From positions 124,001-188,000 of the forward strand of contig JAIXMP010000004.1 of assembly GCA_025677815.1 (NCBI GenBank): a DNA stretch of 64,000 bases. The letters run 5' to 3'. Numbering within the stretch: position 1 is the first letter of the stretch; each line of letters begins with the position of its first letter. This document shows positions 11,285-24,244 of the stretch, piece by piece. The translations under genes and the position numbers were made by a program. Under the pieces are notes generated by a model. That model worked only from the letters and a program-made list of their open reading frames with translations. It had not been told where the DNA came from and did no database searches. The stretch is from Phascolomyces articulosus. Taxonomy: Eukaryota > Mucoromycota > Mucoromycetes > Mucorales > Lichtheimiaceae.

Positions 11285-12276
11285 TTAAGCAAAAGCAAAT
11301 GCTTTGTTAGGATGATGATGATACCACATATCATTAGGGAATACGGCACCATTACCTATATCAGATTAAATAATAATATGAGCGAGAGATGTCTTATAAA
11401 AAAAATACACATTTACACTTTACCAGTATCTTGTGGTGCAGCCAAACGTGGACTATATCCACCATCATTTTTCTTTGCTGCCATAGCCATTGCTTTGCTT
11501 GGATGATGATGATAATACATATCATTCAATTGATTCACTCGCCCTATATTCATTAGGGAATTTATCTAATGTGTAAGTTCTCCATCCTCGCTCCTCACAT
11601 GGTTACAAGTATTTTTGATTCTTGTAATTTACCTTCACTATCATGCACTGAACTGCTACCACCAATATTATCTGCAGCCATTGCCATTGCTTTACTTGGA
11701 TGATGATGATAATACATATCATTCAACATATCTACACGTCCTACAGACCAGAAATTGTATCAAAATAGAACTGTTAGTATGTACAAATTCAAAGCGATTT
11801 GTAAATAAAGCTTTTTTTACGCTTACCTTCATCATCATGCCCACTATTCGCGTTATCCGCTGCCATGGCCATTGCCTTACTTGGGTGATGATGATAATAC
11901 ATATCATTTAAAAGATCCACTCGACCTATGTGTAATATCAATGTCGTTTTGAGTATTATTTATAGAGATTCTAGTCCAAATGATTTGCATTGAGTTGTTT
12001 TTTTTTCTGTTAGTATTCTTACCCTCATCATTTCCAGTATTGGCATTACCCGCGGCCATAGACATTGCTTTACTTGGATGGTGATGATAATACATGTCAT
12101 TCAAAAGATCTACTCGACCTATATTTACACCATGAAACGTTAGAATCAAATCATATAAACATAATGTATTATTCTATAGATATGTATATACCATCACTGT
12201 CATCGCCTTTTACTCGGCCAATAGCAGCAAAGCTCAAGAGTAACGGAATGGTTAATATAATCCAAAGATTCTTCAT
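11285..12276 (-). CDS. Secreted His-rich protein with five exon-encoded repeats (unrecognised)
   Basis: Six minus-strand exons: 12192-12276, 12023-12118, 11827-11925, 11633-11740, 11424-11543, 11285-11355. They give 192 residues. Exon 1 is a classic signal peptide (Lys-3, hydrophobic residues 4-19, then AIGRVKGDDSDG). Each later exon encodes one repeat with core NDMYYHHHPSKAMAMAA, opened by GRVD-L and closed by a variable Asn/Gly/Ser/Asp-Glu linker. Repeat lengths are 32, 33, 36, 40 and 23 residues. The last repeat is divergent (NDMWYHHHPNKAFAFA). All introns are phase 1, so any exon can be added or lost without frameshift. There are no cysteines. Only one dibasic site (KK, repeat 4) is present, so Kex2-type cutting between repeats is not obvious. 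The Tyr-Tyr-His3 clusters suggest binding of Cu, Ni or Zn, or tyrosine crosslinking; this is inference. I know no matching family. It is divergent from the TMEM94-like gene. Confidence 0.9.
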
Positions 12277-13016
12277 TGTAATGGTTTATTCTTTCAAATA
12301 ATGTATGCACTAAAAAAATAGAAATAGAGTAAAAAAAGAAGTTATCTGTTCTGTTTTTTTTCTTCTTCAAGGGAGATATAGAATGAAATGGGGTAAATTT
12401 CAATAGATTGTTCATGGGTTGAAACAAATTCCCTTTATATTCTACTCATTAAATCATTTTTATTGAGTTACATAGTAAAAGAATGGAGGAAGGGTCATCA
12501 TCATAGTACAAACCCATGAATCATCATACCCTTATTATTTTTTTTTCTATTGTAGATTGGGAATTAAATTGTATTGATTTAATTCTATGAGAAGGCGTCG
12601 TAAAGCATAGTAAGACTTATTTTTACTTTTGGATGTTCCTTAAATAAATATACTTATTCACAACAGACTGTTGTAACAGACATCATCTTATTGCTTTTTT
12701 TCTTTGAGTAGCATTTTATTTCTGTGTGCTTTTTTTACATGTCTTTTGGAATAAAAATAAATCCAATATTCTATATGATAACATTAATTGTCAGAATATA
12801 TAAAGTTAAAGTTATTGCTAATGAATCTGCCACAGCGATCGCAATCATGCTATATATACTTGTAATATTCCGGATCATTGGGGATCATGTTTGCTATAAT
12901 TAGGATGTAAACCACCTCAATTTTTTTCGCGGAGCTCGCAAACCCTCTTTCAATTACTTAACTCATACCTCGACACCCTAACTATTCCCTTTTAAACATT
13001 CCAGTTTTTTGCGCCT
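12277..13016. promoter_or_regulatory. Divergent intergenic promoter region
   Basis: 740 bp between the start codons of the minus-strand His-rich repeat gene and the plus-strand TMEM94-like gene. It therefore holds both promoters. It is AT-rich, with pyrimidine tracts 30-110 bp upstream of the TMEM94 start (around 12907-13005). No specific operator can be named. A shared control of a metal-binding peptide and a cation pump is conceivable but only speculation. Confidence 0.55.
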
Positions 13017-16000
13017 ATGACTGATGGTCCAGGCAGATCTGCTTCGGATACACACTTTTCACCGTCCACCATCTCTGATCAATCAGCCAATTCAACATCC
13101 TCACAAACACCATTAAACCGACACACCAACCATGAAGGGGAATCCAGCAACACGAATAACCAACGAGATTCACCCCATCCTGAAGAAAACACGACTTATT
13201 TTTTATTAGACATTAATGACGATGCCAATCTCACCATTGATACAGATACAAAGTCAGAACGACGTTCTCGACGTTCAGCAAAAAGTAGAAGAAGCAGAAG
13301 TAGTAGTAAAAGTACTAGCAGTAGTAGTTCTTCAGGCTCGAGTGTTTCAGCCCAAGTCGTCATCGATCATGGCAATTCATTACCGCGACGATTGGATAAA
13401 CGGATTGCACGTCGATTAGGACGGTCCGATAATGAAGAATCAGAAAGTGATTATGCTTATAGTTATACACCACGTCCGCAAACCACAGATGATCATGATG
13501 AACATATTACACATCCATGTTCAAGAGAAGATCAAGAGGTTCATGATGATCGATTGAAAACGCCAACAAAAAAACATCATCATCACCATCAACAACAAAC
13601 TGCTCATAGCATATCGGGTGATGGGAGTGGCACTGGTGCTGGTGTAGGTACTTCATCTTCTCATACCCATAGGGAAGATAATGATGATAGATCTATAAAC
13701 GAGGGGAAACCAAAAGGTTTAACGGTGTATACGGATGATGATGATGATTTAATGGAAGAGGTACCGAGTTGGAATCATGAACGCATTCGACGTCATACTG
13801 AGGATGAATCGCATGAAAATAGTCCTTATGATGGTGGTGATGAAGGTCGACCTCATCGTCATAATCATCAACGGAAACCAAGGAAACGAATTAATCGATT
13901 ACGTCAAGAAGAATTACAATCACATTCATGGAGTCGTCGGGAAAGTCAACAAAATGTTTGTCGATCGGGTTTACCAAGTGAAGAAGCTTTACAGTAATTT
14001 TCTTTCTTTCTTTAGTGTTTATATTTGATAAACCTTGTTCATTTTCTCTATTGAACAAATCTAATCATAATATATATATTAGCAAACTATTGTCTGTTGC
14101 AAATCAAATCTTAGATGATAAGCGAGCCCAAATTGCAAAGAAAATATGTAAGCTTTCTAAAACTTGATTTCTTAAAAATATTGGGTTGATGATCAAGAAA
14201 TATACCAAATTAACTTTTTTCGATTTGTCTTTTCATCTTTCTTAAATGACAGCTGTGACCGATTGGGTATCTCGTCCATGGACTCTTCTTGGTTTATTAA
14301 CCGGAATCGCATTATTGGTTTTTTATATTGCTGGCTATTTTCTAAGTGACCCATACCAATTTCGTTTGACAGGTGCACTTGTAGAAGCACTCCTTGTTTT
14401 GGCCATGGTAGCATGGAATGGTTATTTATATCATCGAGAACAAAAAATGACGTTATATGAAATGACCAATCGTGCAACAACAATTATTGAAGCATTGGAA
14501 AGGAGTGGCATGAATATGGTTCAGGTAAAAAAATAAATAAATCATACTTCAACAATGGAAAAAAAGGAAAGGAACTAGGAAACCGAATAAATCTTAACAA
14601 GAGTTAAATTTTAACCTCTTGCATTTTAATGGCATACAGGATACTCGAATACCATTTATTCCATCCATGTCAGTAGCAAGAGTTGTTCGTGACGGTGTTG
14701 TACGTATTTTCCCTGTTAATTTACTTGTAGAAGGCGATGTTGTCGAAATGCTTTATGGAGATGTAGCACCAGGAAGAATGAAATATTTTCACAAACCATC
14801 AGGATCAAGCAACAACAACATTAACATCAATATCACTTCACAGACTTCATCCTCCTCGTGTTCCATCCATACTGAGCAACATCAATATACCGACACTTCA
14901 TCCAAAGAAGAAGGATACCCATTAGAAACAAGAGAATATTATTTAGCCAAAGATCAAGTATTCAAACCTTCATTTTTCGGTATACCGCCACCCACAGGAC
15001 TTTTGGAAGAATATTTGGGAGCCCGTGGACGACATCAATTTATTTTATTAGAAACACCATTGGAAAAAAACATGCATGTGGCATTGACTCAAAAGCGACC
15101 TGATACTGTATTAACTGTGGAAGCAAGGATATTGGAGCGTCTCTTTTATCGTTATATTGTTTGGATTGTCATTGGTATTGAATTGATTATCAATTTGCTT
15201 CGATTTGGTCTCAGAGATAAATTGGTCAATGGGTTCTCCACAGATCAACTTTTGGAATTGATATCAGTCATCCCATTTTACTCGATTCTTCCCTTGCTAC
15301 CTTTTTGTTTACCCAGTTTATGGTTGGTCGCACGTAGTTTTGGAAATGCTCAATTGTTGATTCTGTTTGAAGCATTGCAAATATCCAAGACAGAGTATGA
15401 AGATGATGATGAAGTGGATGAATTTGATACAGAAGCACCACCACCAACCAAAGATGTCGAATTAAGCCCTAGTAAGATTTCCTCCATATTTTCCCCTTGC
15501 TTATTTTGAATGTACTTGTATAATTTTTGCTGACATGCAAATCATCTACTGCTGTTTGTTTTTAATTAGATGTTGTATGGGATCGATTTTGTTCGTTATT
15601 AATCAAATGGGATCGACTTTCATTAACAAGATCAACCAACTTACTTGAGTCACTTGGAAGTACCACAGTTATCTGCTCTTTGGACAGAGAAGGAACAATT
15701 GCCAATGTAAATATTACTAGGAAAATAGTAGAAAGAAACAGGTTATCTATTTTGCTAATCCATAGAATTATTATCTACAAATAGCCTTTTCCTACGGTAG
15801 AACAATTGATGTTTCCTGATAAAGAAGATATTCGTTATCTTGATGTACAAGATGATTCTGATGAAGAACTTGGGTTGAAATTTGAAGATAATGATTGGGA
15901 ACAATATCTTGCGTATGTATATAAAAAAAAAGAAAAAAGACTTAAAAGCCAGCTACATATAATATGGAAAATCTAACGGATGGGGTATATTTTTTTTTGC

Positions 16001-19000
16001 TTCCATAGCTCGTTAAAGCCAGTTGGATTGAACTTCATGTTGAATACAAATTGTGGTGTTCTTCAAGGGAGAAAACGATCGGAATACCATCGACGTCGTT
16101 CAAAATTACATGTTTATGGACGAACATCACCCGCTCGACAAAGTAAGTTGTATATTTTTTTTGTAGAATATAGCCCTAGGCGATGATATTTGGTTTGTCT
16201 AAATATCCAACGAATGATTTTTTTTTTTTGAATAGCATGCTTATGTCGACTTGGCAAATGTATTGGATTTAAAGAAGAAGCACTGAGCTCTTTTGCTTTG
16301 AGAGCAGAAATATATACATTTGCTCCTTATCATGATATTCTCAATGCAGCACGATATCAATATAGTCAATACTATCAATTTGAAGTGCCCAATGCATTAT
16401 CCACTGTATTTGAAGAAAGAACATCAGGTTTGTCTTGTAATTTGTTTTTCATGTATTAACAAATAAAGATAATACTAATAATATTCGACTTTAATACTTT
16501 ATAGGAAGCTATCAGCTCTTGACAGATGGCCATCCATCTCTTGTATTGGATAAATGTTCAGATTATTGGGATGGCAATGGTTTACAAACGATGTGTCATA
16601 CCGTAAGTTGAGTGAAAAAATTGCCAATAGAAAAGAAGCAAGAATCTCAGTTCTGGTAAAAAATGTATTTTTTTTATAGATGGAGAAAAAGATCAGTGAT
16701 TTTTTCCAAAATGCTATGGTTCATGATATGCAGTGTATTGCTTATGCGTATCGACCTATCAACACATCGCATGGCCATCGAATTCCTTTTTTGAATCCAG
16801 TAGATGATGATACAGAAGATCCTGGTTGTGCATTTGTCGTACTACCCTACAAACCTCCCAGTTCCGATAGTTCTAGTACCGATAACAGTAGCAGTAGCAG
16901 CGATAGTGAAGAATCCTCTTCTAACGCACTTTCACTTACTGTTCCTCAAATAACAGGTTCTCCATCCTTATCATTTACAGGTGTCCAATTATCCATGGAA
17001 AATGGTGAAAATGATGTAGAACCAGAAGAAACAATCATAGCTGAAGGTCCTTCATCCTCTAATGCTACCAAGAAGGGTGAAGAAAAACGGTCATCATCGT
17101 CAAAGGATACAGAAAGCACTTCGTCTTCGGATACAGATAGTACGAGTGATTATTCTTTTGAAGAAGATGTACCTGTCGATGAACAAGAGGAAGAAATGTT
17201 TTATAAAGAAGTTGTTAAAGGTCAAATTTTCCTTGGTATGACAGCCATGTGCCATCAACCGAAACAGGTAAGATAAAAAAAGACGGACACTTTTAGTTTA
17301 TTATATACTTCTGGTTATACTAATGATAAAAAAAAATATACAGAATGTTGTTGATTTTATTGAAGATTTAGGTTTGGCAGGTATTCGATTTGTCAACTTT
17401 TCTCCAACAGCAGAAAGGGAATCGAAAGGTAATTATAAAAATTGTTAGATCCTCTGTATAAATTGGATTAGTTTTACTAAAAGTATGGCCATTTTATATT
17501 AGCATTTGCTGAACGCTTAGGCCTTGAAACCGATTGGAATAGTTGCATATTACTCTCAAGTCCAGACGATGAAAATTGTGGCAACGGTTATCTTCAAACA
17601 CATGACATTAAAGCCCAACTTCCACGCGGTATTGATCAAATTCGTCGTCATCTTGAAGATGTGGATGATATTCCACTTCATGTTTCGTTATTTGCAGAAT
17701 GTACACCTGAAGCCATCAAGGAAATGATTCGTATCTTTCAAGAATATGGTGAAGTGGTGTGTTGTATTGGAAATGCATTAAATGCAAAGAATACTGAATC
17801 ATTCGCTTTGGTAAGAAACAAGATCAATCAGCGTTTCGAGGCTATATCTATTTATCAAAAAGAGAAACCGTGTGAAATGAAAACTTCTACTCATCTTTGT
17901 TTTGGGGTTGTAAAATATATAGGCGGATATGAGTATTGCCATGGAACCTATGCATACCCGGGCTCAAAGTAAAGGTCGATTATCGTTAAGTGGAAGACAA
18001 CCTCCTTTGGCTGTAGGGGCCTCTTTAGTAAGCTTACCTTGTGGACTCTTCATGCAGTATGAAACAAGTTTGTACGCCGTAACACAAATGATTCGAGATG
18101 CAAGAAGATTAATGAGCTGTATTAGAATGGTAACGTTTTCTTTTATAAATGAATGGATAAAAGGATTTGCCCATCGCTCATACTATAATAATATGCACAA
18201 TGATAGGGATTCGCATTCTATGTTGGTGCTTGTATGTCATTGACATTGATGCAAATTTTATGTTCATGCATGTTGTTGCCTTCTCCATTCACTGGTTACC
18301 AAATTTTATGGATCATGTGGATTATTTTACCTATTTTATCTTTATCAATGTTGTTTACCCCGCATGATGATAACATTATGCTTCTGATGCCTGGTGAGTT
18401 TTTTATTGGATGTAGATAACAGATATATAGAATGTCTTACTAATTTCTACCATCACAATAGGTAAAAACATTGAACATTTAACAGGCTTAGTTCGTTTTA
18501 TGGTCTACTTTTTATTACGTTATCTACCACTTATCATCATTTGTATCGTTATTTATGCCATGTAAGTTATTTAGGAGTAGCAACAACAGTTTTATTCAAA
18601 ACATATAAACTAACAAAAATATATAGGACACTTATTTATTCTCTTGGAATCCCTGCATCCCAAGCATTTGGTAGTTTTGGTAGCAAAGGATGGTTACATT
18701 GGTCGCGCGAAGAACAGTGGGCTGTTTTGTATGGTCAAAACTTTATGCTGATAGCATTTGTATGGTGCCTTGCTTTCATGTCTCCTTCATTTTTACATCG
18801 TACCTTTTCTCTTTACCATTCTATCCCATTCAAAAATAAGGTGTGGGTAGGTTCATTTTTTGTAGTGATTGCATTACAATTTGTTTTTTGTGCTATTTCA
18901 TTGGTCCATGGACCCTTTTCATTATCCACTATTCCATGGTATGTTTATTTCCTTGGATTTATTTGGCCCATCATTGCTTTACCTGTCCAAGAACTTGTCA

Positions 19001-19193
19001 AAATGCATGATGATAAAGAATTTACACGATTTCAAAAACGATCCAAGCTTGAGTTTAGTACAAAGGTAAAAAAAAAAGTCATTTTTTTGGGTAACAAGAT
19101 GCAAACAGAACAAATAGAACGTATCCAAAACTCATTATCAATTCATTATAACATCTATACCTTTCTTAGCTTGGTATGCATTCGCCCCTTTAA
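13017..19193 (+). CDS. TMEM94-like P5/P-type ATPase-related membrane protein
   Basis: Seventeen exons: 13017-13993, 14083-14147, 14253-14524, 14640-15471, 15570-15706, 15785-15912, 16009-16142, 16236-16427, 16505-16602, 16680-17267, 17344-17428, 17503-17810, 17923-18129, 18207-18393, 18462-18561, 18627-19065, 19170-19193. They code for 1590 residues. A charged Ser/His-rich N-terminus of about 325 residues precedes two membrane segments (around 355-400), an actuator-like region, a second membrane pair, cytosolic domains, and about six C-terminal membrane segments. The end KLGMHSPL and the segment GLAGIRFVNFSP resemble animal TMEM94 (ERMA), proposed as an ER magnesium pump. The catalytic aspartate is kept but its motif is degenerate (SLDREGTI, Asp about 754, instead of DKTGT). 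The usual GDGxND hinge reads GNALNAKN. Transport activity is therefore uncertain. The gene lies divergent to the His-rich repeat gene. Confidence 0.92.
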
Positions 19194-20652
19194 AAAAATT
19201 ACGGTTTACCTTACGTTACATTTTATTATTATTATTATTTTACATCATTATATATATATATAATCTAGTTTCTTAAACGCCAACTTTATACATCATTCTA
19301 TAATAATAAATAAAGAGACACTCACGCACGTTCGTTTTTACATAAAACTAATAAGTGATATGTATTGTCGGATGTTTCAAAAAAAAGTTGGAAATCCCAA
19401 CCAGTAAAATGAACTGGAAAAATTTGTCATCTATCTTTTTGTTTACGTGGACTAGACAACAAAAAGGAAATCTTTTGGAAAAAAAATGGTCTTGAATGAG
19501 ATCATCTATTCATCTTTTCTATGAATATTATTCTTATTAGAACATATTCTACTAAACAATTATCATGAATGAAAAGAGAGGTTCCTCTTGCCCTATTTTT
19601 ATGAAATGTTGAAAAGGGTTTTAAAAAAAAAAGACGAGCAAGTGATGAGCAATCGATCGGGTCATGATAAAAATGGGGTAGGTCAATCAAGGTTACACGA
19701 GGATACATGCAGTTGAAATAATGGTACACCGCACCTTTTTTGTGGGTTGCATGTTTTGAAATCGTAATCAATACAAAATAGCCTTCAAGTCCGCCAAACT
19801 TTCCAACAAGACTGTGTTTAACCAAGAAGGGGTTAATGGTGGGAAAATGCTGGGTTTATTACTTTATATGATTGATACAAGAAAAAATCTGGGGATAAAA
19901 ACATCATACCATACTTATCATCATTATCTAATACATGTATGAAATCCATCAATGGGAATGGAAAAAGCTGATTGATGACGAAAAAGAAGATAGTAGACAT
20001 AATTTGAATAAAAGGGAAGGTGGTGCAAAAATGCCTACGGAGCACTCCGGAGAAGAAATGGATTAAAGTTTTAGCTTGAAATGTTTTTGTAAAAGCAAAA
20101 CAAAGAAGTACAAGTTATATAAGAAATGTTCCATCCATATCAACATGATCCTTTTTATATGTAACAAAGACATGATTATCCCAACAATCTATCCATCAAT
20201 TCTCCATTAAACAATAAAATAAAATTGAAACCTAGAACGAAAGAAGAGAAGACTCGGTTTTCTATTTTGTGGTTTTATCTAAGTCCAGCTGGATAGGGCA
20301 ATAAGGCTATTCAAGATGAGTGAGTGGGTCATAATTAGTATAAGGCAATAACCTTTACCCCACACAACCAAACAAAAAAACCTGATGCACAGGTAAACAC
20401 ATTTTTGGTACACTTCTTTTATTGGTCAAAATCTTTTTTATCTGTGTTTCTTTTTTATCTCGTTTTACTTCCTTTTTTTTTCTTTCTTTCTTCTCTTTTT
20501 CTTCTTTCCCATTCTTTCCCGTTTTTTTATATAAATCTTTAATTGATAAAACAACCATTCAACTTCATTAATATATAAATAATACTATTTATTCTTTCAA
20601 TACATACTCTTATTTTTACAGCAACTTATTTTTTCTTCCAATATAAAACTTT
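19194..20652. other. Intergenic, no gene supported
   Basis: 1.46 kb between two plus-strand genes. Two minus-strand ORFs (19502-19825 and 19833-20045) together stay largely open and are less AT-rich than other spacers. Their translations (for example HKKGAVYHYFNCMYPRVTL) match nothing I recognise, and no convincing paired splice sites or conserved domain were found. A pyrimidine-rich stretch at 20410-20525 precedes the transcription factor gene. Confidence 0.5.
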
Positions 20653-23540
20653 ATGCCTGAAGATTCCGCAAAAAGACAGCGTGTAAGCAAAGCATGGTAA
20701 GTTACCCCCTTAAGATTTTTTTTTCAAATATTGATTCAAAATTTAAAAAAAACTAATTGGAATGGTATTAAATATAATAAAGCGAGCAATGTCGACGGAA
20801 AAAAGTAAAATGCGATGGTGCAGCACCATTATGTGGAAACTGTGTAGTTCTTGATATTCAATGTACCTATAAAGAATCCACTCGAAAGGTAAATAAATAA
20901 ACATTTCACATGTGATGATTTATATATATAGAGAGCGAGGGAGAGAAAGAAAATATAGAATAGATTGATTCATCTATGGATTACTATTATCTATATATAG
21001 AGAGGACCTCCTAAAGGATACATTGAAGCCATTGAAGGACGTTTACATCGATTGGAAGCATTATTAGGAAGTATTGTTCAAGAAGGAGATCCACGATTTC
21101 AAGCCGTCATGAACGAACTCAATGCTCCATTAGAAACAGCTTACGGTGAATTGGTCCGTCCACGACCAATGCAACGTAGCCTGATTGCCGGATTTGAAGA
21201 AGGAGGTGGACAAAACACATCCTCTATCTCCTCAGAATACAGTGAAGAAATCCAACGCAGTGCACCTACAGAAGCAGGAACGAGTAACAATATGACGACG
21301 ATCGATTCTGTCAATGACAATATGTGTAATCTTTCGATTGATGAAAGTGGACAACTTCGTTACTATGGCAGGTCATCGGGCTTTTACATGTTGCAAGGCA
21401 GTAAAAACTTTCAAAATGGCTCGTTTCAATTTAGCTCCGATGATGCGATCCATTCTATTCAACAACGGGTGGATCCATTTGAGATGCCGCCCAAAGACTT
21501 GCAAGAACATTTGTTGGATCTTTACTTTGAATACTTTTACCCGTTCATTCCTCTCTTGCACAAAAAATCTTTCATGGAAAAGTTGAATAGCAATGAACAC
21601 CAACCTTCAAGATTATTGTTGAATGCCATTTATGCTGTGGCTTCTCGCGTTTCGCCAGATCCTCGTGTACGTACTGATCCCAATCAACCAGATACGGCAG
21701 GGGATGTCTTTTTTGAACGTGCTCGTTTGTTATTGGATTTTGAATGGAATAATTTTCGGGTGTCGACGGTACAATCTTTGTTATTGATGAGTAGTCATCA
21801 AAATGGTGCTTTGAAACCTACAAGAGGATGGATTTATAGTGGCATGGTAAGTGAATAAGTGAATAATAGCATGAGATAGTGTGCGCGTTGCATGCGAATG
21901 TGTGTTTTAATTTTAAGATTTCTGTTTTTCTCGATCTTGAAAATTAAAAAGCTTATTCTAATAAATCGATTTTATTTTAGGCTTTTCGCATGGCACAGAA
22001 TCTGGGTTTACACAGAAATTGTGACACATGGAATTTGTCCGAAGCCGATAAACAAGATCGAAAACGCGCCTTCTTTTGTTGGTAAGTGATCATATATAAA
22101 CAGTTGAATGTGAACGAGATAAATGGTATCTATTAGAGTCAATTGAATTAATTTAACCATAATTCTATTTATTTATGATTTTGATTTAGTTTTGTTATTG
22201 ATCGTTTGACCTGTGCAATGCATGGCAGAGCACCCATGATTGATGAACGTGATTATGATACACCTTACCCAACAGAAGATGATGAAGACGATGTCGAACG
22301 AAAACCACGTATTATGGAAAACTTTATTGCCTTGATCAAACTATGTGAAATCTTGGGTGACGTCTTACGCGACCTTTACATGGTCAAAGGTCGAAAGCAA
22401 CTTTCCGTCATGGCCACACCGGACAGTGTGATTTCCACTTTAGACAAAGCATTGAATCAATGGATGGCCAAATTGCCACCTAATTTACGTTACCGACCTC
22501 CCAATACCAGATTGGCAGAAAGAGCACCAGCGCCAGCGTTAGAGTTGTGTCAAGTACACATGCTCTTTTATACCACCTTGATTTTGTTACATCGACCATT
22601 TATCCCAGGACCTACGCAAAGCATTGCCCCCTCTGTATTTCCCTCCGCTTCCATCTGTACATTTGCTGCCAACAAAATCTTGGACATTGCCGAATCCATG
22701 TATGCCGATGGTCGTTTGACCAATGTCAACAATTATTCATTGTATTTCATGTTTACTGCAGGTGTAATTTTTGTTTACAATGCAGCCTCGACCGATAGTA
22801 TGTTTTCTTTTGAAGCCAAGATCAGTATCAACAAGATCATGCGGGCCATGGATGAAGTGGAAAAGACTTGGATTACTTCGGCACGACATTGTAATATTTT
22901 GGGTGAATTGGCTGGGTTACGAGAAATCAATTTGCAAGGTATTGATGATAGCTATCGAAGACGTTCTTCTTTCCAACAACGTCAATCCAATCATGCCGCA
23001 CCTGCTAGTATAGCTGTACCTAATTCCCCTGTCATGACCAATGAAGAAGATATGAAAATTACATCCCCTTCGATGCAACAACAACAACAACAGCAAGCAC
23101 CTCCTTGTCTATTCCCACCACAGAATGAATCCACTGAGGACAAATATTCCAATTATTATGCCGTCTTTAATGAAAAATCACCTCCACGTTCGAATAGTTA
23201 TAGTATCAATAGTCCTCCGTTTGTATCAGGTCATACACCTCCTGCTACAGCTCCTTCACCCAATTCTGCCACACTTTCTATTCCTCAAGGCAATACTGGA
23301 AGACCTACCTTTGATCCATTGGCCACGGCTTTCTGGGGTATGCCAACTTCATTTGATATTGATGAATGGAATAATTACTTTGATAATCAAAATCAACAAC
23401 GTCCTTCTCAACAACCACAACAAGATGCATCTCCTTCCTTACAATCACTTCAATCTTTACCTCCTCAACAGCAACAACCACCTCCATCCACAAATTCATC
23501 ACAAAATGGTAGTAATAATATAGTTAGACCTTTTTGGTAA
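20653..23540 (+). CDS. Zn2Cys6 transcription factor with fungal-specific TF domain
   Basis: Five exons: 20653-20696, 20783-20888, 21001-21846, 21981-22081, 22190-23540. They give 815 residues. The binuclear zinc cluster sits at the extreme N-terminus (CEQCRRKKVKCDG...CGNC...C; spacing C-x2-C-x6-C-x6-C-x2-C-x6-C). It is followed by a basic linker RGPPKGYIEAIEGRLHRLE, which predicts dimerising coiled coil. From about residue 200 to 560 comes the fungal-specific TF middle homology domain (LYFEYFYPFIPLLHKKSF, AFRMAQNLGLHRNCDTW, FFCCFVIDRL). The C-terminal 200 residues are Gln/Pro/Ser-rich, typical of activation or disordered tails, and contain CAA/CAG runs. It should be a nuclear DNA-binding regulator of CGG-type sites. 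The regulon is unknown. Confidence 0.95.
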
Positions 23541-23794
23541 AAAAAAAAACAACATTAAAAAAAATCACCATCCACTTTATTGTATATGTAATATTGTTCC
23601 TTTTTTTCCTCCGCATCATATATTTTTTCTTTTCTTTTCATTACTCTCGATTGTAGATAACTTTTTATTTGACATAAAAAAAAATCCCACAAAAACTGCA
23701 TTTTTTTCATATCTCTCTATTCTTTTTTTATTATTTACTTTTTTTTGCATTAATAAATAATAATAATAATATATTCCATTTTAGTTTTTTTTTT

Positions 23795-24244
23795 TTAATT
23801 CTTGATTAAAGTATCACAAAACTTGGCCAATTCAATATCACGTTTGGATAATCCTTGACAATCATGCGTCGATAAAGTGATTTCAATACGGTTATAAACC
23901 TATAAAAATATATGTATTTTTTTTGGGGTTAAATAAATGGAATAAAAGATTATTACATAGAAAACGAAGCAAATAATATATACATTAAACCATTCAGGAT
24001 GATGATCCATCTTATCTGCTTTAAGAGCAACGCGTGTCATGAATCCGAAAGCTTGATTAAAATCAGTAAACTGATAATTCTTTTGAATAGCGTCTCTGCC
24101 TTCTGTCATGGCCCAACCTGTGGATAATAAAGGTTTTAAAACTGTTTGTCGTTCAGATTCATTTAAAGTGGATAAAAAGGCCTTTTGAATCATGGTGGAT
24201 GTTTGAACAAGGGGACGACGTCCAAGAACTGTAAAAGAAACCAT
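23795..24244 (-). CDS. Pterin-4a-carbinolamine dehydratase (PCD/DCoH)
   Basis: Two minus-strand exons, 23984-24244 and 23795-23899, encode 121 residues. The core contains [36 protein letters not shown] and the active-site motif [19 protein letters not shown], then [19 protein letters not shown]. This is the full PCD signature with the catalytic His-His-Pro and the later His of THD. The enzyme dehydrates 4a-hydroxytetrahydrobiopterin; in fungi its physiological role is less clear. The N-terminus has about 25 extra residues ([16 protein letters not shown]) that could be a short targeting sequence, or translation may begin at the internal Met at residue 18. It is convergent with the Zn2Cys6 gene (254 bp) and divergent from SF3B5. 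Confidence 0.95.

Noticed and set aside
11285..12118. Regularly spaced similar blocks resembling a CRISPR-like or satellite array
   Set aside because: The blocks are 71-120 bp, each is an exact open exon with GT-AG borders in phase 1, and the spacers are introns; it is a eukaryotic repeat gene.
19502..20045. Two adjacent minus-strand ORFs as a spliced gene
   Set aside because: Moderately protein-like, but no recognised motif and no splice pair that joins them convincingly.
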